Shown one piece after another: positions 1 to 9,673 of a DNA stretch of 64,000 bases. How positions within the stretch are numbered: position 1 is the first letter of the stretch; each line of letters begins with the position of its first letter. The position numbers and the translations under genes are program-made. Origin of the DNA: Cyclobacteriaceae bacterium. Lineage in GTDB: Bacteria; Bacteroidota; Bacteroidia; Cytophagales; Cyclobacteriaceae. Below the pieces are notes generated by a model. The model had not been told where the DNA came from and did not search any database. It worked only from the letters and a program-made list of their open reading frames with translations. Location: assembly GCA_020832305.1 (NCBI GenBank), contig JAFIEV010000022.1, forward strand, positions 31,570 through 95,569, read 5' to 3'.

Positions 1-894
1 ATTACCATGTGATGCAGGGGTTAAATCCAGGGCTGCTATTCTTTTAATCTGTGGTTTAGCTGGTTCCGGTTCCCCTTCGATTTTCATCCTGCCGATGATG
101 TTGGTGTCCATTCCGGTGCCGCTGATATCTTTGCCCAATTCTTTTACCATAAGCACATCAGCAGATGTAACAGGCAGAAAAGGCATATGGTCACGGGCCA
201 TTTTCAACAGGCGAGGCTCTTCATCCCATATCTGCTGTGCATGTAAGGCGGCAATATGCATAGTTTGGTCGTATGCATCTTCAACAATGGCAAGGCCACC
301 CAGGATTTTGCCGGTACCCAAAATGAATTTTGCCACTTCCGGTATATAATCCCTTAAACCTTTCACCCCGTATTGATGGATTTCACTGGCCTGTAATGGC
401 CCGCCCAATCCTATCACCGCCATTTTTATGAGTCCGCTTTCATATTTACCCCTGAAGTCGGTATGCGGTTTAATGCGGTTGATCAGTATGATGCCATCTG
501 CCCGATCGACCATGGCACTTAAATACACCTTACATGGTGATTTTTTTGCCTCTATTTTCCGGTAATCTGCGGTTGCCATCACCGGCGCTCCCATATAGGG
601 CTCCGTAATTCCATAGGATGCCAGCACCTCTTTTTGTCCATCGGGATTTGCGCTTCCATGGCTACCCATAGCCGGGAAAATAAAGGGTCGGGCACCTTTT
701 TCTTCAAGAAAGGACACCAGGGTTTTTACAATAACCGTCAGGTTGCGAATACCCCGGCTGCCTACGGCTATTCCGATGCTGGAGCCAGGTTTCACAGTAC
801 TCCCAAAACCGTTATTTGCTTGTTGCCTTGTAATAGCAATTACATTGTCCAAACTACGTCTTTGGAACCCAGGTTTTATTTTTATCATTTTCAT
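1..894 (-). CDS. LarA-like (DUF2088) isomerase, C-terminus beyond window
   Basis: The frame is open from an ATG at 894 (a second in-frame ATG is at 888) to the left edge, about 298 codons, with the C-terminus cut off. I checked the translation and found no stop. It contains IAVGSRGIRNL near the N-terminus, PAMGSHGSANPDGQ, NRIKPHTDFRGKYESGL and SGTGMDTNIIGR, and ends in LDLTPASHGN. This pattern is that of the lactate-racemase-like family that uses the nickel-pincer cofactor in characterised members. The substrate is unknown. LarA-type enzymes racemise or epimerise 2-hydroxyacids in the cytoplasm. No larB, larC or larE cofactor gene is seen nearby, although they could lie outside the window. 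The gene diverges from the sigma-factor gene, with about 215 bases between the two starts. Confidence 0.8.
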   Translation of the reverse strand, partial: MKMIKIKPGFQRRSLDNVIAITRQQANNGFGSTVKPGSSIGIAVGSRGIRNLTVIVKTLVSFLEEKGARPFIFPAMGSHGSANPDGQKEVLASYGITEPYMGAPVMATADYRKIEAKKSPCKVYLSAMVDRADGIILINRIKPHTDFRGKYESGLIKMAVIGLGGPLQASEIHQYGVKGLRDYIPEVAKFILGTGKILGGLAIVEDAYDQTMHIAALHAQQIWDEEPRLLKMARDHMPFLPVTSADVLMVKELGKDISGTGMDTNIIGRMKIEGEPEPAKPQIKRIAALDLTPASHGN

Positions 895-973
895 ATATCC
901 AGTGCGGTATATTTATCAAATTTAGCCGGAAAGGCCTCGTTTTTTGCCAGTATATAGGATAATCCATTGCAAA

Positions 974-993
974 TTGCATAAGAATCTATGCAA
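974..993. promoter_or_regulatory. Inverted repeat between divergent genes
   Basis: TTGCATA and TATGCAA form a perfect 7-bp inverted repeat with a 6-base spacer. It lies between the LarA-like gene (minus) and the sigma-factor gene (plus). The size and placement suit an operator for a dimeric regulator, but this is inference from symmetry alone. Confidence 0.3.
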
Positions 994-1109
994 AAAATAC
1001 ATTCCTTTTGGAATAATTTCTACGATTGGATAATATTTTTTTCAAATATGTAAGTAATCCTGCGAGACTTGCTTGTCTTAAGATTACATTTGAAAACTCT
1101 TATCGTCTT

Positions 1110-1778
1110 ATGCAAAAAAACTACGACGAATCAAATAAAAATGCAGAGTCTGAATCTATTCCCGGGGTTGCACATGTAAAAAGCAATTCTTCTGATGTTA
1201 TCACCTCAGATGATGAAATCCTGATTAGAAAGGCATTTAATGATCAGCCTGAAAAAGGCATGGAATTATTGTACCTGCGGTACTATCAGCCTTTATGTTC
1301 TCATGCGGTGAAATACGTAGTTTCAAGGCAATTGGCAGAGGATATGGTTTCAGATCTTTTTTTTAAATTTTATGAGCAAAAAAAATATGAAAATATTCAA
1401 AGCTCTTTTCGTCTTTATCTTTTCAGGGCTGTCCGCAATACAGGATTTAATTATCTAAAATGGGATGTAGCCCGCAATCATAAACTGGAAGATTTTCCTG
1501 AACCGGTAATTGCTGAAACTTATCAGCCCGACAGCATAACTCAATATGAAGATTTGTGTAAAGATCTGGAGAAAGCTGTAAGTGCATTGCCTGTACAACA
1601 GCGCAGAATTTATCTCTCTTTTCAATTCGAAGGAAAAAGTATGAAAGACATCGCCTTCGACCTCGGTTTATCAGCTCGCACCGTTGAAGTGCAAATTTAC
1701 AGGGCCAGAAATACAGTTCGCGCTTTACTGAGGGATAAATGGCTTACCCTCTGGGGTGTATTGTTATTTTTTCAGTAA
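1110..1778 (+). CDS. FecI-type ECF sigma factor
   Basis: This is a sigma-70 family protein of about 222 residues, or 250 if the upstream ATG at 1026 is used. Region 2 lies around residues 75-145 of the longer form (LYLRYYQPLCSHAVKYV, then AEDMVSDLFFKFYE). Region 4 lies around residues 185-238, with a helix-turn-helix containing SMKDIAFDLGLSARTVEVQIYRAR. The 1110 start is preferred because the sequence before it is AT-rich leader-like and does not resemble the family. It is followed by fecR, a SusC-type receptor carrying an STN domain, and susD, so it is probably the sigma factor released by the FecR signal. It would direct transcription of the receptor operon and perhaps other loci. Confidence 0.9.
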   Translation: MQKNYDESNKNAESESIPGVAHVKSNSSDVITSDDEILIRKAFNDQPEKGMELLYLRYYQPLCSHAVKYVVSRQLAEDMVSDLFFKFYEQKKYENIQSSFRLYLFRAVRNTGFNYLKWDVARNHKLEDFPEPVIAETYQPDSITQYEDLCKDLEKAVSALPVQQRRIYLSFQFEGKSMKDIAFDLGLSARTVEVQIYRARNTVRALLRDKWLTLWGVLLFFQ

Positions 1779-1841
1779 AAACTTTATTCACATAAGTAGT
1801 TAAGACTGCCAGAATTGTCTTTGAATTAAATACCTACATCA

Positions 1842-2834
1842 ATGCAAAATAGATCAACCATACGAAAAATTTTATTTGAATATTTTAAAGGGTCGGCAAC
1901 ATCGGTTCAAAAGAAGTGGATTGAGGAATGGGTAAAACAATCTAATGAAAATGAAGAATTGTTTTATCAATATCTGGAAGAATGGGAGCGAATAAATCCA
2001 CAATACATTGCTGACTCGCAGCTGGCTTTTGAAAATTTTGTGGAAAGGTTGAATCATCCCTCGAAATCTACATTCAGCTTGAAGACTTCAGTTGTAACAG
2101 ACCCATCCAATTTCAGATATTATTTGTTTGCAGCAGCCTCGATAGTCATTGTTTTGATGTTTGCATGGTCATTCAGAGATCCCATTCTGAACAAGACCTT
2201 TACGACCCGCCATGGTGAAATAAAAATGATCGTGCTCTCAGATGGCACTCATGTAAATTTAAATGCCAACAGCATATTAAAAGTCAGAAGATCGTGGCTG
2301 GGCGAGTCACAAAGATTAGCCTTTTTAGATGGAGAGGCATTTTTTGACGTGAGTTATCACGAATTTAAAAAATTTAAAATCAGAACAGACAATCAACTTG
2401 AAGTTGTAGTACACGGTACAGAGTTCAACATGTATACACGACATAAAACAACCCAGGTTGTATTGAAAAAAGGCAAGGTAGAGCTTGTTAAATATGATGA
2501 TTTGGGAAGCAACTCTATTTTTATGAAACCCGGTGAAATGATTCGCCTCGAACCTGATGGAAATTTAAACAAAACACAGGTAGTGGAGCCTGATCAATAT
2601 TCTTCATGGAAAGACCACAGATATATTTTTGATAAAACATCTCTGCGTCAAATCGGAAATATGATTTTTGATAATTACGGACTCAATGTGATTGTCAATG
2701 ATACTGTTTTAAATGACTTAACTGTTTCAGGGTCATTTACGGCAATTGACGTTGATGATTTTGCCAATTCTGTCGCACAGGTGCTTGATATAAAATTCCA
2801 GAGAGAAGGGGACACGATATTTTTTTCTGACTAA
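1842..2834 (+). CDS. FecR-type anti-sigma factor
   Basis: This 330-residue protein has a cytoplasmic N-terminal part (residues 1-92) that should bind the sigma factor and one transmembrane helix at about 93-111. A periplasmic FecR domain follows (motifs VLSDGTHVNLNANS and GEAFFDV at about 130-175), then a C-terminal DUF4974-like domain at about 260-330. In the characterised Fec and Fpv systems the periplasmic part contacts the STN domain of a TonB-dependent receptor and relays substrate occupancy to the sigma factor. The gene order sigma, fecR, susC fits that model. It starts 63 bases after the sigma gene and ends 45 bases before susC. Confidence 0.92.
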   Translation: MQNRSTIRKILFEYFKGSATSVQKKWIEEWVKQSNENEELFYQYLEEWERINPQYIADSQLAFENFVERLNHPSKSTFSLKTSVVTDPSNFRYYLFAAASIVIVLMFAWSFRDPILNKTFTTRHGEIKMIVLSDGTHVNLNANSILKVRRSWLGESQRLAFLDGEAFFDVSYHEFKKFKIRTDNQLEVVVHGTEFNMYTRHKTTQVVLKKGKVELVKYDDLGSNSIFMKPGEMIRLEPDGNLNKTQVVEPDQYSSWKDHRYIFDKTSLRQIGNMIFDNYGLNVIVNDTVLNDLTVSGSFTAIDVDDFANSVAQVLDIKFQREGDTIFFSD

Positions 2835-2879
2835 TCTAACTTCTTGAAATTCAATTAATTTTTAAACCCCAAAAAATTT

Positions 2880-5800
2880 ATGACTAAAAATTTACTTCTG
2901 GTTGCATTATGGGTAATGGTAATGTTTCCGGTTCACAATTCCAGATCAGATGTTTATATTGATCCTGATCAGGCCATTCCAGTAAGTGAGAATATTCAAG
3001 ATCAGACAAAAAATCACTTACCAGGGGAAAGAATAAAGCTTTCAGTTGCGCTTGAGTTACTGAAAGATCATTATAAAGCAGATATATTATTTGCTGATCG
3101 CTTAGTGGGCAAGGCAGTTGTCGATCAGCAAACCATTGATTTTAACCAAAATCTTGAGAATAATTTACAACTTTTGCTCAGTCCTCATGACCTTTCTTAT
3201 ATAAAGCAAAAAGGGGGTTCTTATCTTATCGTAAGTAAAAATAAGCCAATCGTTGGTAAGACCGGTGTAGCTTCAGATGACAGTACCCTTAGTTCTTTAG
3301 CAGGGATGACTGAATTTCCCGGCGCTTATCTGGCAAGTCTTGACAAATTAAAGAAAAATGATGGCAGGCTCGTCAAAGGGAAAGTTACTTCTGCGATTGA
3401 TGGCGCTGAATTGCCTGGTGTTACTGTGATGATAAAAGGGACTGCCATGGGAACCACCACTGATTTTTCTGGCGATTATACCCTGCAAGTTTCAGATGAT
3501 AATGCTGTACTGGTATTTTCTTATATCGGATATACAAGTCAGGAAGTGATGGTTGGTAATCAGAGCATTGTGAATATACAATTGCAGGAAAGTGTGAAGA
3601 CGCTTCAGGAAGCGGTTGTAACTGCATTGGGGATAAAAAGGGATAAGCAGTCACTTGGCTATTCGGTTGGTCGTGTTGATGGCGCGGATCTAACAGAGAC
3701 ACCACAGCCCAATTTGCTGAATGCCATGGCAGGAAAAGTTGCGGGTGTACAAATATCGCAAATGGATGGTGCCGCCGGTTCTTCGGTTAATATCATTATC
3801 AGGGGGGCCAACTCCTTAAACAATGATAATCAACCATTATTTGTAATCGATGGTGTACCCGTTGCCAATAAGCTGAATAATGGTTTTGCAGGCGCGGATA
3901 TGGGCAATCCGATTTCTGATATCAATCCCAATGATATAGAAAGCATTTCTGTATTAAAGGGGCCCAGCGCGGCTGCACTTTACGGAGCCAGGGCTGGTAA
4001 TGGTGTTATTCTCATAACAACGAAATCAGGTCTTCAGGGAAGAAAAGGCATAGGTGTTTCATTTAATTCGGCGGTGGTTATGGACTTTCCTTTCCGCTAT
4101 GTGCCTGTTCAGAATAAATTTGCTTCCGGTAAAAGTGGAGCACACGCCTATGAAGAAGGTGAAAACGAAAGCTGGGGTCCTCGTTTAGATGTGGGGGAAG
4201 AATGGTTGCAGTGGAACAGTGACGGACAGCCAACACCTCTGGTATCATACCCCAACCGGTTTAAGGATTTCTTTCAGACGGGTTATACCAATACCAATAA
4301 CGTAGCCATAGGCGGGGACTATGATCAGGGAAGTTTCAGATTGTCGATTGGCAATATGACCAATACTGGCATAATTCCGAATACAGACTTCAGCAGGCTA
4401 ACCATTGGCTTAAATACCAATTACAATATTACAAAAAAGCTAAGGGCCACAGCCAATGTCACAATTACTGAATCGGGTTCAGACAATCGTCCGCTAATCG
4501 ATGGCAGTAGAACATCGCCAGTACGAAGCCTGTATGAAACAGGTGCTCAGATAGACATCAGGGAACTCCGCCAATACTGGGTACCGGGTTCTGAAGGTAT
4601 TTTGCAAAGAAAATATAAGGAAAAACAAAACAACCCATATTTTGTGGTGCATGAAAATCCTACTGGTTTTAAACGTGACCGTACCGTAAGTAAACTTCAG
4701 CTCGACTACGATATTACAAATGATCTGGCCTTTATGGTGAGACATACGCGCGATGCCTATGAAGAACTGCAGGAAGCAAAAATAGCCTATGATAATTTCG
4801 ATCAAATCAGAGGAGGATATAATGTGAGGAATAATTTCTTCAAAGAAAATAACCTCGACATGATTTTGAGCTATAAAAAGGTTTTCAATGAAAATTGGAA
4901 CATCAATACTATGGTTGGCGTGAACCGTATGGAACAGAAATACCGCCATATTGATAATAAGGCAGGGCAATTGGTGGTACCCGGTTTATTTACCATTGCC
5001 AATGGAGCTCCCGGTACAGTTTTGTATGAAAGCCACCAGTTCTGGAAAGTATTGTATGGCGCATATGGCTCAGTTTCTACAGGATATAAAAATATGCTTT
5101 ATCTCGACGTAACGGCAAGAAACGACTGGTCAAGTACACTGCCGGTTGAAAACAGATCATACTTTTATCCATCGGTATCATTTAGCGCTATAATTTCTGA
5201 AATGGTGACTATGCCGGGCTGGGTAGATAATTTTAAATTCAGGGCAGGATCAGCCCAGGTTGGTAATGATGTAGCCCCTTACAGCCTTGTGCCGACCTTC
5301 AACACTGCCCTTGACTGGGGTTCTGCCAAGAGCATGTTTATGGGAGGACTTCTTCGCAATGCCTCTTTAAAACCAGAAATATCAACTTCAACAGAGGCAG
5401 GCTTTGACATATCACTTTTTAAAAACCGATTGGGGATTGAGGGTACTTACTATGTCGTCGGTAATCGAAACCAGGTTTTGCCAATTGATCTGCCCATCGA
5501 GTCTGGTGCTTCAAGTAAATTGATCAATGCGGGTTTAGTTCAAAGCAGGGGGATTGAAATCGGTATGTTTACCACACCTGTAATTGCCGGAGATTTTCGC
5601 TGGGATATGAATATCAATTTTACCAGGAACAGAACACGTATTAAAGAACTGGCCGATGGCATTACATTTTTCAATTTCACCTCTTATCAGGGCGCTGAAC
5701 TGAGAACCTATGTAGGTGGTGACATTGGTGATATATATATGCGCCCCATGCTTACCGTAAAAGACACTGAATCGCCGTATTTTGGATATCCTGTGCTGAC

Positions 5801-6566
5801 CGGAAGTGGACTCTATCAGACTGATAATGATGTGAATAATCTGGTGAAAATCGGCAATTTCAATCACGATTTTATGATGTCGTTTCAACCTACCTTCAGA
5901 TATAAATCTATAAGCCTTTATGCAAATATAGACTGGAGACAGGGGGGTGAGTTTTACAGCAATACCATGATGTTTTTAGGCAATAATGGAATGTTGGACG
6001 AGACCATCTCCGGAGTGCCCTATGATCCCAATATCCCTATTGAACAGCAAATCAAAGCCAATCCCGAGCTTTATTTTGGCAAATGGCTGGGGGGACGTAA
6101 TGCAGAATTTGGAGGATTCCCATGGACCGGGCCCGCGGCAGACATAAGAGTGCAGGATGCCAGTTTTAATGTAGGCGTACGCGAAAGTCGTGATGCCAAC
6201 GGAAATGTGGTATATATTGAAAACCTCGGAGGAGCAACTACCCGTTGGCTAGATCCTTTCAATGCATATCGCTTTGCCCACAGGCCTTTTCCTGACCGAA
6301 ATTTATACAGTGCTACTTATGTGAAGCTAAGGGAAATAGCCATAACGTATCATTTGCCCAAGAGCTTCTTGAGTAAAATGAATGTAATGAATGCCTCATT
6401 ATCTGTGGTGGGCAATAACCTTTTCATATGGACTGCCGCCAACAATGGTGTAGACCCAGAGCGTGCATTCAGACAAGCGGGTAACCGTTGGATTCAGGGA
6501 ATTGAATATTATAATGTAATGCCCTGGACCGGTTCTTTAGGTTTAAAATTAAATGTTGACTTTTAA
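2880..6566 (+). CDS. SusC/RagA TonB-dependent receptor with STN domain
   Basis: A 1228-residue outer-membrane protein. After a signal peptide (residues 1 to about 22) comes an STN domain (about 48-120) that receives FecR contact. A carboxypeptidase-D-like regulatory domain follows (about 162-240, LVKGKVTSAIDGAELPGVTV), then the plug (about 245-385, containing IRGANSLNNDNQPLFVIDG and LKGPSAAALYGARAGNGVI), then a long barrel ending in an aromatic-rich strand (LGLKLNVDF). SusC proteins import oligosaccharides, peptides or similar ligands together with a SusD lid. The ligand is not evident here, because the nearest enzyme genes start about 3 kb downstream and are separated by a terminator. Regulation is probably by the upstream FecI/FecR pair. 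Confidence 0.95.
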   Translation: MTKNLLLVALWVMVMFPVHNSRSDVYIDPDQAIPVSENIQDQTKNHLPGERIKLSVALELLKDHYKADILFADRLVGKAVVDQQTIDFNQNLENNLQLLLSPHDLSYIKQKGGSYLIVSKNKPIVGKTGVASDDSTLSSLAGMTEFPGAYLASLDKLKKNDGRLVKGKVTSAIDGAELPGVTVMIKGTAMGTTTDFSGDYTLQVSDDNAVLVFSYIGYTSQEVMVGNQSIVNIQLQESVKTLQEAVVTALGIKRDKQSLGYSVGRVDGADLTETPQPNLLNAMAGKVAGVQISQMDGAAGSSVNIIIRGANSLNNDNQPLFVIDGVPVANKLNNGFAGADMGNPISDINPNDIESISVLKGPSAAALYGARAGNGVILITTKSGLQGRKGIGVSFNSAVVMDFPFRYVPVQNKFASGKSGAHAYEEGENESWGPRLDVGEEWLQWNSDGQPTPLVSYPNRFKDFFQTGYTNTNNVAIGGDYDQGSFRLSIGNMTNTGIIPNTDFSRLTIGLNTNYNITKKLRATANVTITESGSDNRPLIDGSRTSPVRSLYETGAQIDIRELRQYWVPGSEGILQRKYKEKQNNPYFVVHENPTGFKRDRTVSKLQLDYDITNDLAFMVRHTRDAYEELQEAKIAYDNFDQIRGGYNVRNNFFKENNLDMILSYKKVFNENWNINTMVGVNRMEQKYRHIDNKAGQLVVPGLFTIANGAPGTVLYESHQFWKVLYGAYGSVSTGYKNMLYLDVTARNDWSSTLPVENRSYFYPSVSFSAIISEMVTMPGWVDNFKFRAGSAQVGNDVAPYSLVPTFNTALDWGSAKSMFMGGLLRNASLKPEISTSTEAGFDISLFKNRLGIEGTYYVVGNRNQVLPIDLPIESGASSKLINAGLVQSRGIEIGMFTTPVIAGDFRWDMNINFTRNRTRIKELADGITFFNFTSYQGAELRTYVGGDIGDIYMRPMLTVKDTESPYFGYPVLTGSGLYQTDNDVNNLVKIGNFNHDFMMSFQPTFRYKSISLYANIDWRQGGEFYSNTMMFLGNNGMLDETISGVPYDPNIPIEQQIKANPELYFGKWLGGRNAEFGGFPWTGPAADIRVQDASFNVGVRESRDANGNVVYIENLGGATTRWLDPFNAYRFAHRPFPDRNLYSATYVKLREIAITYHLPKSFLSKMNVMNASLSVVGNNLFIWTAANNGVDPERAFRQAGNRWIQGIEYYNVMPWTGSLGLKLNVDF

Positions 6567-6578
6567 TTTCATAAAGAG

Positions 6579-8255
6579 ATGAAATATAATTATAAAGCTA
6601 TTTTAATTCTTGTCTTATCGGCAGCAATGTTCGCCTGTGAAGACCTGACGGAGGTAAATAAAAACCCCAACAGCCCGGAGGAGATTTCTTCGAACTACAT
6701 CCTTACCTATGTGTTGTCAAACACAGCGAGAACCTACCATAACCTCGGATTTGAAAATTCTAAAATTGCCGGCGCAATGCAGTATGTTCAAAGAGGTACT
6801 AATGAAGGCGCCATTGTTGTTAACTTCTACGGCTGGGAACATGAATCCTGGAATTCTTATTTTGATATTCTTAGAAACAACCAGATAATTTATGAAAATG
6901 CAGTAAGAGATAATAATAATTTTTTTAAAGCCGTAGCGCTCACACTGAGGTCTTTTCACTTTGGATTAATGACAGATTTGCATGGTGACATTCCATACAA
7001 CGAATCACTTAAAGCAGATGCCGACATATTCTTTCCAAAATACGACAAACAAATAGATGTCTACAAAGGCATAATTGAAGATCTGAAACAAGCCAATCAA
7101 TTATTGGCCAACCTCGATTTGTCAAAAGATGGCATTAACAGTATTTCTGATATCATGTACAACGGAGATCCTGTAAAATGGAGAAAATTTGCAAATGCCC
7201 TCAGAATGCGTTACAGCATGCGATTGTTAAATAAAAGCCAGGAAATGTCTTCTGTTGGTATTAATGTACAACAGGAATTTTCTGATGCTGCCTCCTTTAC
7301 TTTTACAGGTATTGGTGACGATGCAAGGGTTAATTTTTTAGGTACAGACAGAAACAATTCAGCTCCGGGTGGACCACTAAACAGCCCAAACCCAAACCTG
7401 CTTTTAAAACCCGCTCAAACACTGGTTGATAAACTCCTCGAAATTAATGACCCACGCTTACACAGATGGGTAATGCCGGTACAGTACAAATGGGATACTG
7501 AGGTTGCCGTTGAGACCAATATTGAGGTTACCAACCTATTCGGAGAGAAATATACCGTTAGATACCGGCCGGCTGCTCCAGATGCCAATGTAAATACCAA
7601 TCTGTATGTTGGATTGCCCATCGGACTACCCATAGTTGAAGCGATGTCATACAATAAAGGTAATGATGAAGCCGTCTATCACCCGGAGAGAAGTCCTTAT
7701 ATTTCTTTCGTACATGAAAGATACAGAAAGAATCAGGATCCTTTGGTCAGCATGAACCTGATTACCTATACTGAGGTAAAATTTCTCATGGCAGAAGCAG
7801 CACATATCGGTGGCTTTGCCCTTGCAGATCCTGAAATGCATTACAAGGAGGCCATAAGGTCCAGTATGCAAAAATATGCTATACCTGCTTCCATCGGAAC
7901 CTACAATTTTGAGAACTACTACAATCAAACTGCTGTAAATTATGGAAGCGCCCCAGACAAACATCAGCGGATTATGGAGCAAAAGTGGATTTCATCGTGG
8001 CAAAGTGTTCAGTCATGGTTCGACTGGCGGCGAACTGGCTATCCAAACTTACGACCAGGGCCGGTCACACAGTTTGGAGATGCTATTCCTGTAAGATACA
8101 TGTATCCTGCGCCGAATCTTGATCCAAAGTATCTTGCAAATTATCAAAATGCACTTAATTCTTTGAATGTGAGCAATTTTATGCCATCAGGTCAAAGCAA
8201 AGACCATCCCTATGCAATGATGTGGTTGATTCAAAATACAGGCAAACCCTGGTAG
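6579..8255 (+). CDS. SusD/RagB-family outer-membrane lipoprotein (SusD-like 2)
   Basis: A 558-residue surface lipoprotein. The signal peptide ends in a lipobox with Cys20 (AAMFAC), followed by EDLTEVNKNPNSPEE, which is typical of the SusD-like-2 branch. The body is the TPR-like ligand-binding fold, with motifs such as GDIPYNESLKAD and EVKFLMAEAA. It starts 12 bases after susC and pairs with it as the hinged lid over the barrel. Its ligand is unknown. A strong terminator hairpin follows about 40 bases after the stop and closes the operon. Confidence 0.94.
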   Translation: MKYNYKAILILVLSAAMFACEDLTEVNKNPNSPEEISSNYILTYVLSNTARTYHNLGFENSKIAGAMQYVQRGTNEGAIVVNFYGWEHESWNSYFDILRNNQIIYENAVRDNNNFFKAVALTLRSFHFGLMTDLHGDIPYNESLKADADIFFPKYDKQIDVYKGIIEDLKQANQLLANLDLSKDGINSISDIMYNGDPVKWRKFANALRMRYSMRLLNKSQEMSSVGINVQQEFSDAASFTFTGIGDDARVNFLGTDRNNSAPGGPLNSPNPNLLLKPAQTLVDKLLEINDPRLHRWVMPVQYKWDTEVAVETNIEVTNLFGEKYTVRYRPAAPDANVNTNLYVGLPIGLPIVEAMSYNKGNDEAVYHPERSPYISFVHERYRKNQDPLVSMNLITYTEVKFLMAEAAHIGGFALADPEMHYKEAIRSSMQKYAIPASIGTYNFENYYNQTAVNYGSAPDKHQRIMEQKWISSWQSVQSWFDWRRTGYPNLRPGPVTQFGDAIPVRYMYPAPNLDPKYLANYQNALNSLNVSNFMPSGQSKDHPYAMMWLIQNTGKPW

Positions 8256-8293
8256 ATAATAAATTACTGTTTATCAATCCCTATAATAACAGT

Positions 8294-8342
8294 AAGAAGG
8301 CTGGCCAATCTGGTCAGCCTTCTTTGTTGTCTTTTGTTTTTA
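8294..8342 (+). terminator. Rho-independent terminator of the susCD operon
   Basis: A perfect 10-bp stem (8294-8303 with 8315-8324) continues through one G-U pair and three further base pairs to a 3-base loop. A T-rich stretch follows, from 8325 to 8342. Confidence 0.85.
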
Positions 8343-8620
8343 ATCCTGATTTACAATTACCAATTTCATTTGAGTGCAGATAAAATCTATATAATCCGGT
8401 AATTATCAGTTCATGCCAAACCAATACATGTTTTTGGGGTTGATATTAAGGACCTGCTGTAAAAGTATGCGTCTGTATTTCAAATTCAGGATATTAAAAT
8501 AAAATAAACCAACAAGCCAGGCAATTTTCAGCGCACCCTAATTATGTGCAGTCTGTTGGGCCGGGAAATACATTGAAACCCAGAATATTTTTTAAAATGC
8601 ATAGCTGTATTTTTACTTTT
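8343..8620. other. Intergenic region before the DUF481 gene
   Basis: Together with the terminator this makes about 365 bases without a gene. The part after the terminator is AT-rich and non-coding in both directions. No clear promoter of the TAnnTTTG type and no repeat was recognised. Confidence 0.5.
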
Positions 8621-9424
8621 ATGAAAACCCATTTCAGACAACTTATCATTGTAATGGTCTTGCTGCTTTCAATGTCTGAGGCCAGGGGACAGATTCTCAA
8701 TATAGAGCGAATGCGGCTAAAAAAAGATACGGCCAAGGCCTTGCTGATAAAGGGCACAGCCGGATTTAACATCTTTAACCGAAGTGCGGCAGCAGATGAT
8801 CCTGTAAACCTGATTGGTCACAATCTGTTAATCAATGCAGCCTACATACCAGGTAAACATAGTTATATTTTTATCGGCCGGTCAGATTATTTGAAGATCA
8901 ACGATTCTCCTTTTTTAAATTTTGGTTTTTTACATGGCAGGGTGAATTTTTTGCGTGATGAAAAATTTAATTATGAAGTATTTGTTCAATATTCCTATGA
9001 TAACTTCAGGGGTCTCGACCCAAGGATGATTGTTGGTGGCAGTGTGAGACACAGGCTTATTCAATCAAAAACCTCAGATCTGATTCTGGGCATTGGTGGG
9101 TTTTATGAAAATGAACTGTGGGAACACCCCCTTGAAGAAAACAATGTGCGGGTGCAGTTTTTAAAATCTTCTAATTACATATCCTTCCGCACCACCTTAA
9201 GTGAATATGTTGATCTCAATATGGTGCATTATTATCAGGTGGGATACGACAGGGGCTTAGAGCAATTCAGGCATAGAATCAACAGCAACATCAATTTTAA
9301 TACAAAAATCACCGATCGTTTTTCGCTAAATAATGCCTTTGAAATGTCATATGAAGACAAACCCATTGTACCTGTTACTAAATTTATCTTTTCTTTTAAT
9401 CTGGGGATGTCACTTGATTTATAA
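8621..9424 (+). CDS. DUF481-type outer-membrane beta-barrel protein
   Basis: From the ATG at 8621 the protein has 267 residues and begins with a clean signal peptide (MKTHFRQLIIVMVLLLSMS, cleavage after EARG). The upstream in-frame ATGs at 8546 and 8597 would bury the signal peptide, so 8621 is preferred. The rest alternates short amphipathic strands (GKHSYIFIGRSDYLKI, LIGHNLLINAAYI) and ends in a barrel-closing strand (FIFSFNLGMSLDL), as in the YdiY/DUF481 family. That family is of unknown function and is salt-stress induced in E. coli. It stands alone between two operons. Confidence 0.7.
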   Translation: MKTHFRQLIIVMVLLLSMSEARGQILNIERMRLKKDTAKALLIKGTAGFNIFNRSAAADDPVNLIGHNLLINAAYIPGKHSYIFIGRSDYLKINDSPFLNFGFLHGRVNFLRDEKFNYEVFVQYSYDNFRGLDPRMIVGGSVRHRLIQSKTSDLILGIGGFYENELWEHPLEENNVRVQFLKSSNYISFRTTLSEYVDLNMVHYYQVGYDRGLEQFRHRINSNINFNTKITDRFSLNNAFEMSYEDKPIVPVTKFIFSFNLGMSLDL

Positions 9425-9673
9425 AACCTTCAATCAAATAACTGCTCCAGTTAACTTTTGCGTAAAAGGCATTTTTAGTGGAAAAATTATCAAAGAAATT
9501 ATAATCTGTTTTTTTAAAAGAATGTTTTTTATATTTACAAGGTAAAGTGATCCTGTAAACCAAGGATAAATTAGGGGACATGCCAAAAAGTACTGGTATT
9601 CGGATGCTTTCAGCAAACCCTGATTCCGTTCTGGTCAAAAGGAATACGATTACTGAAACCTAACCACACACCA

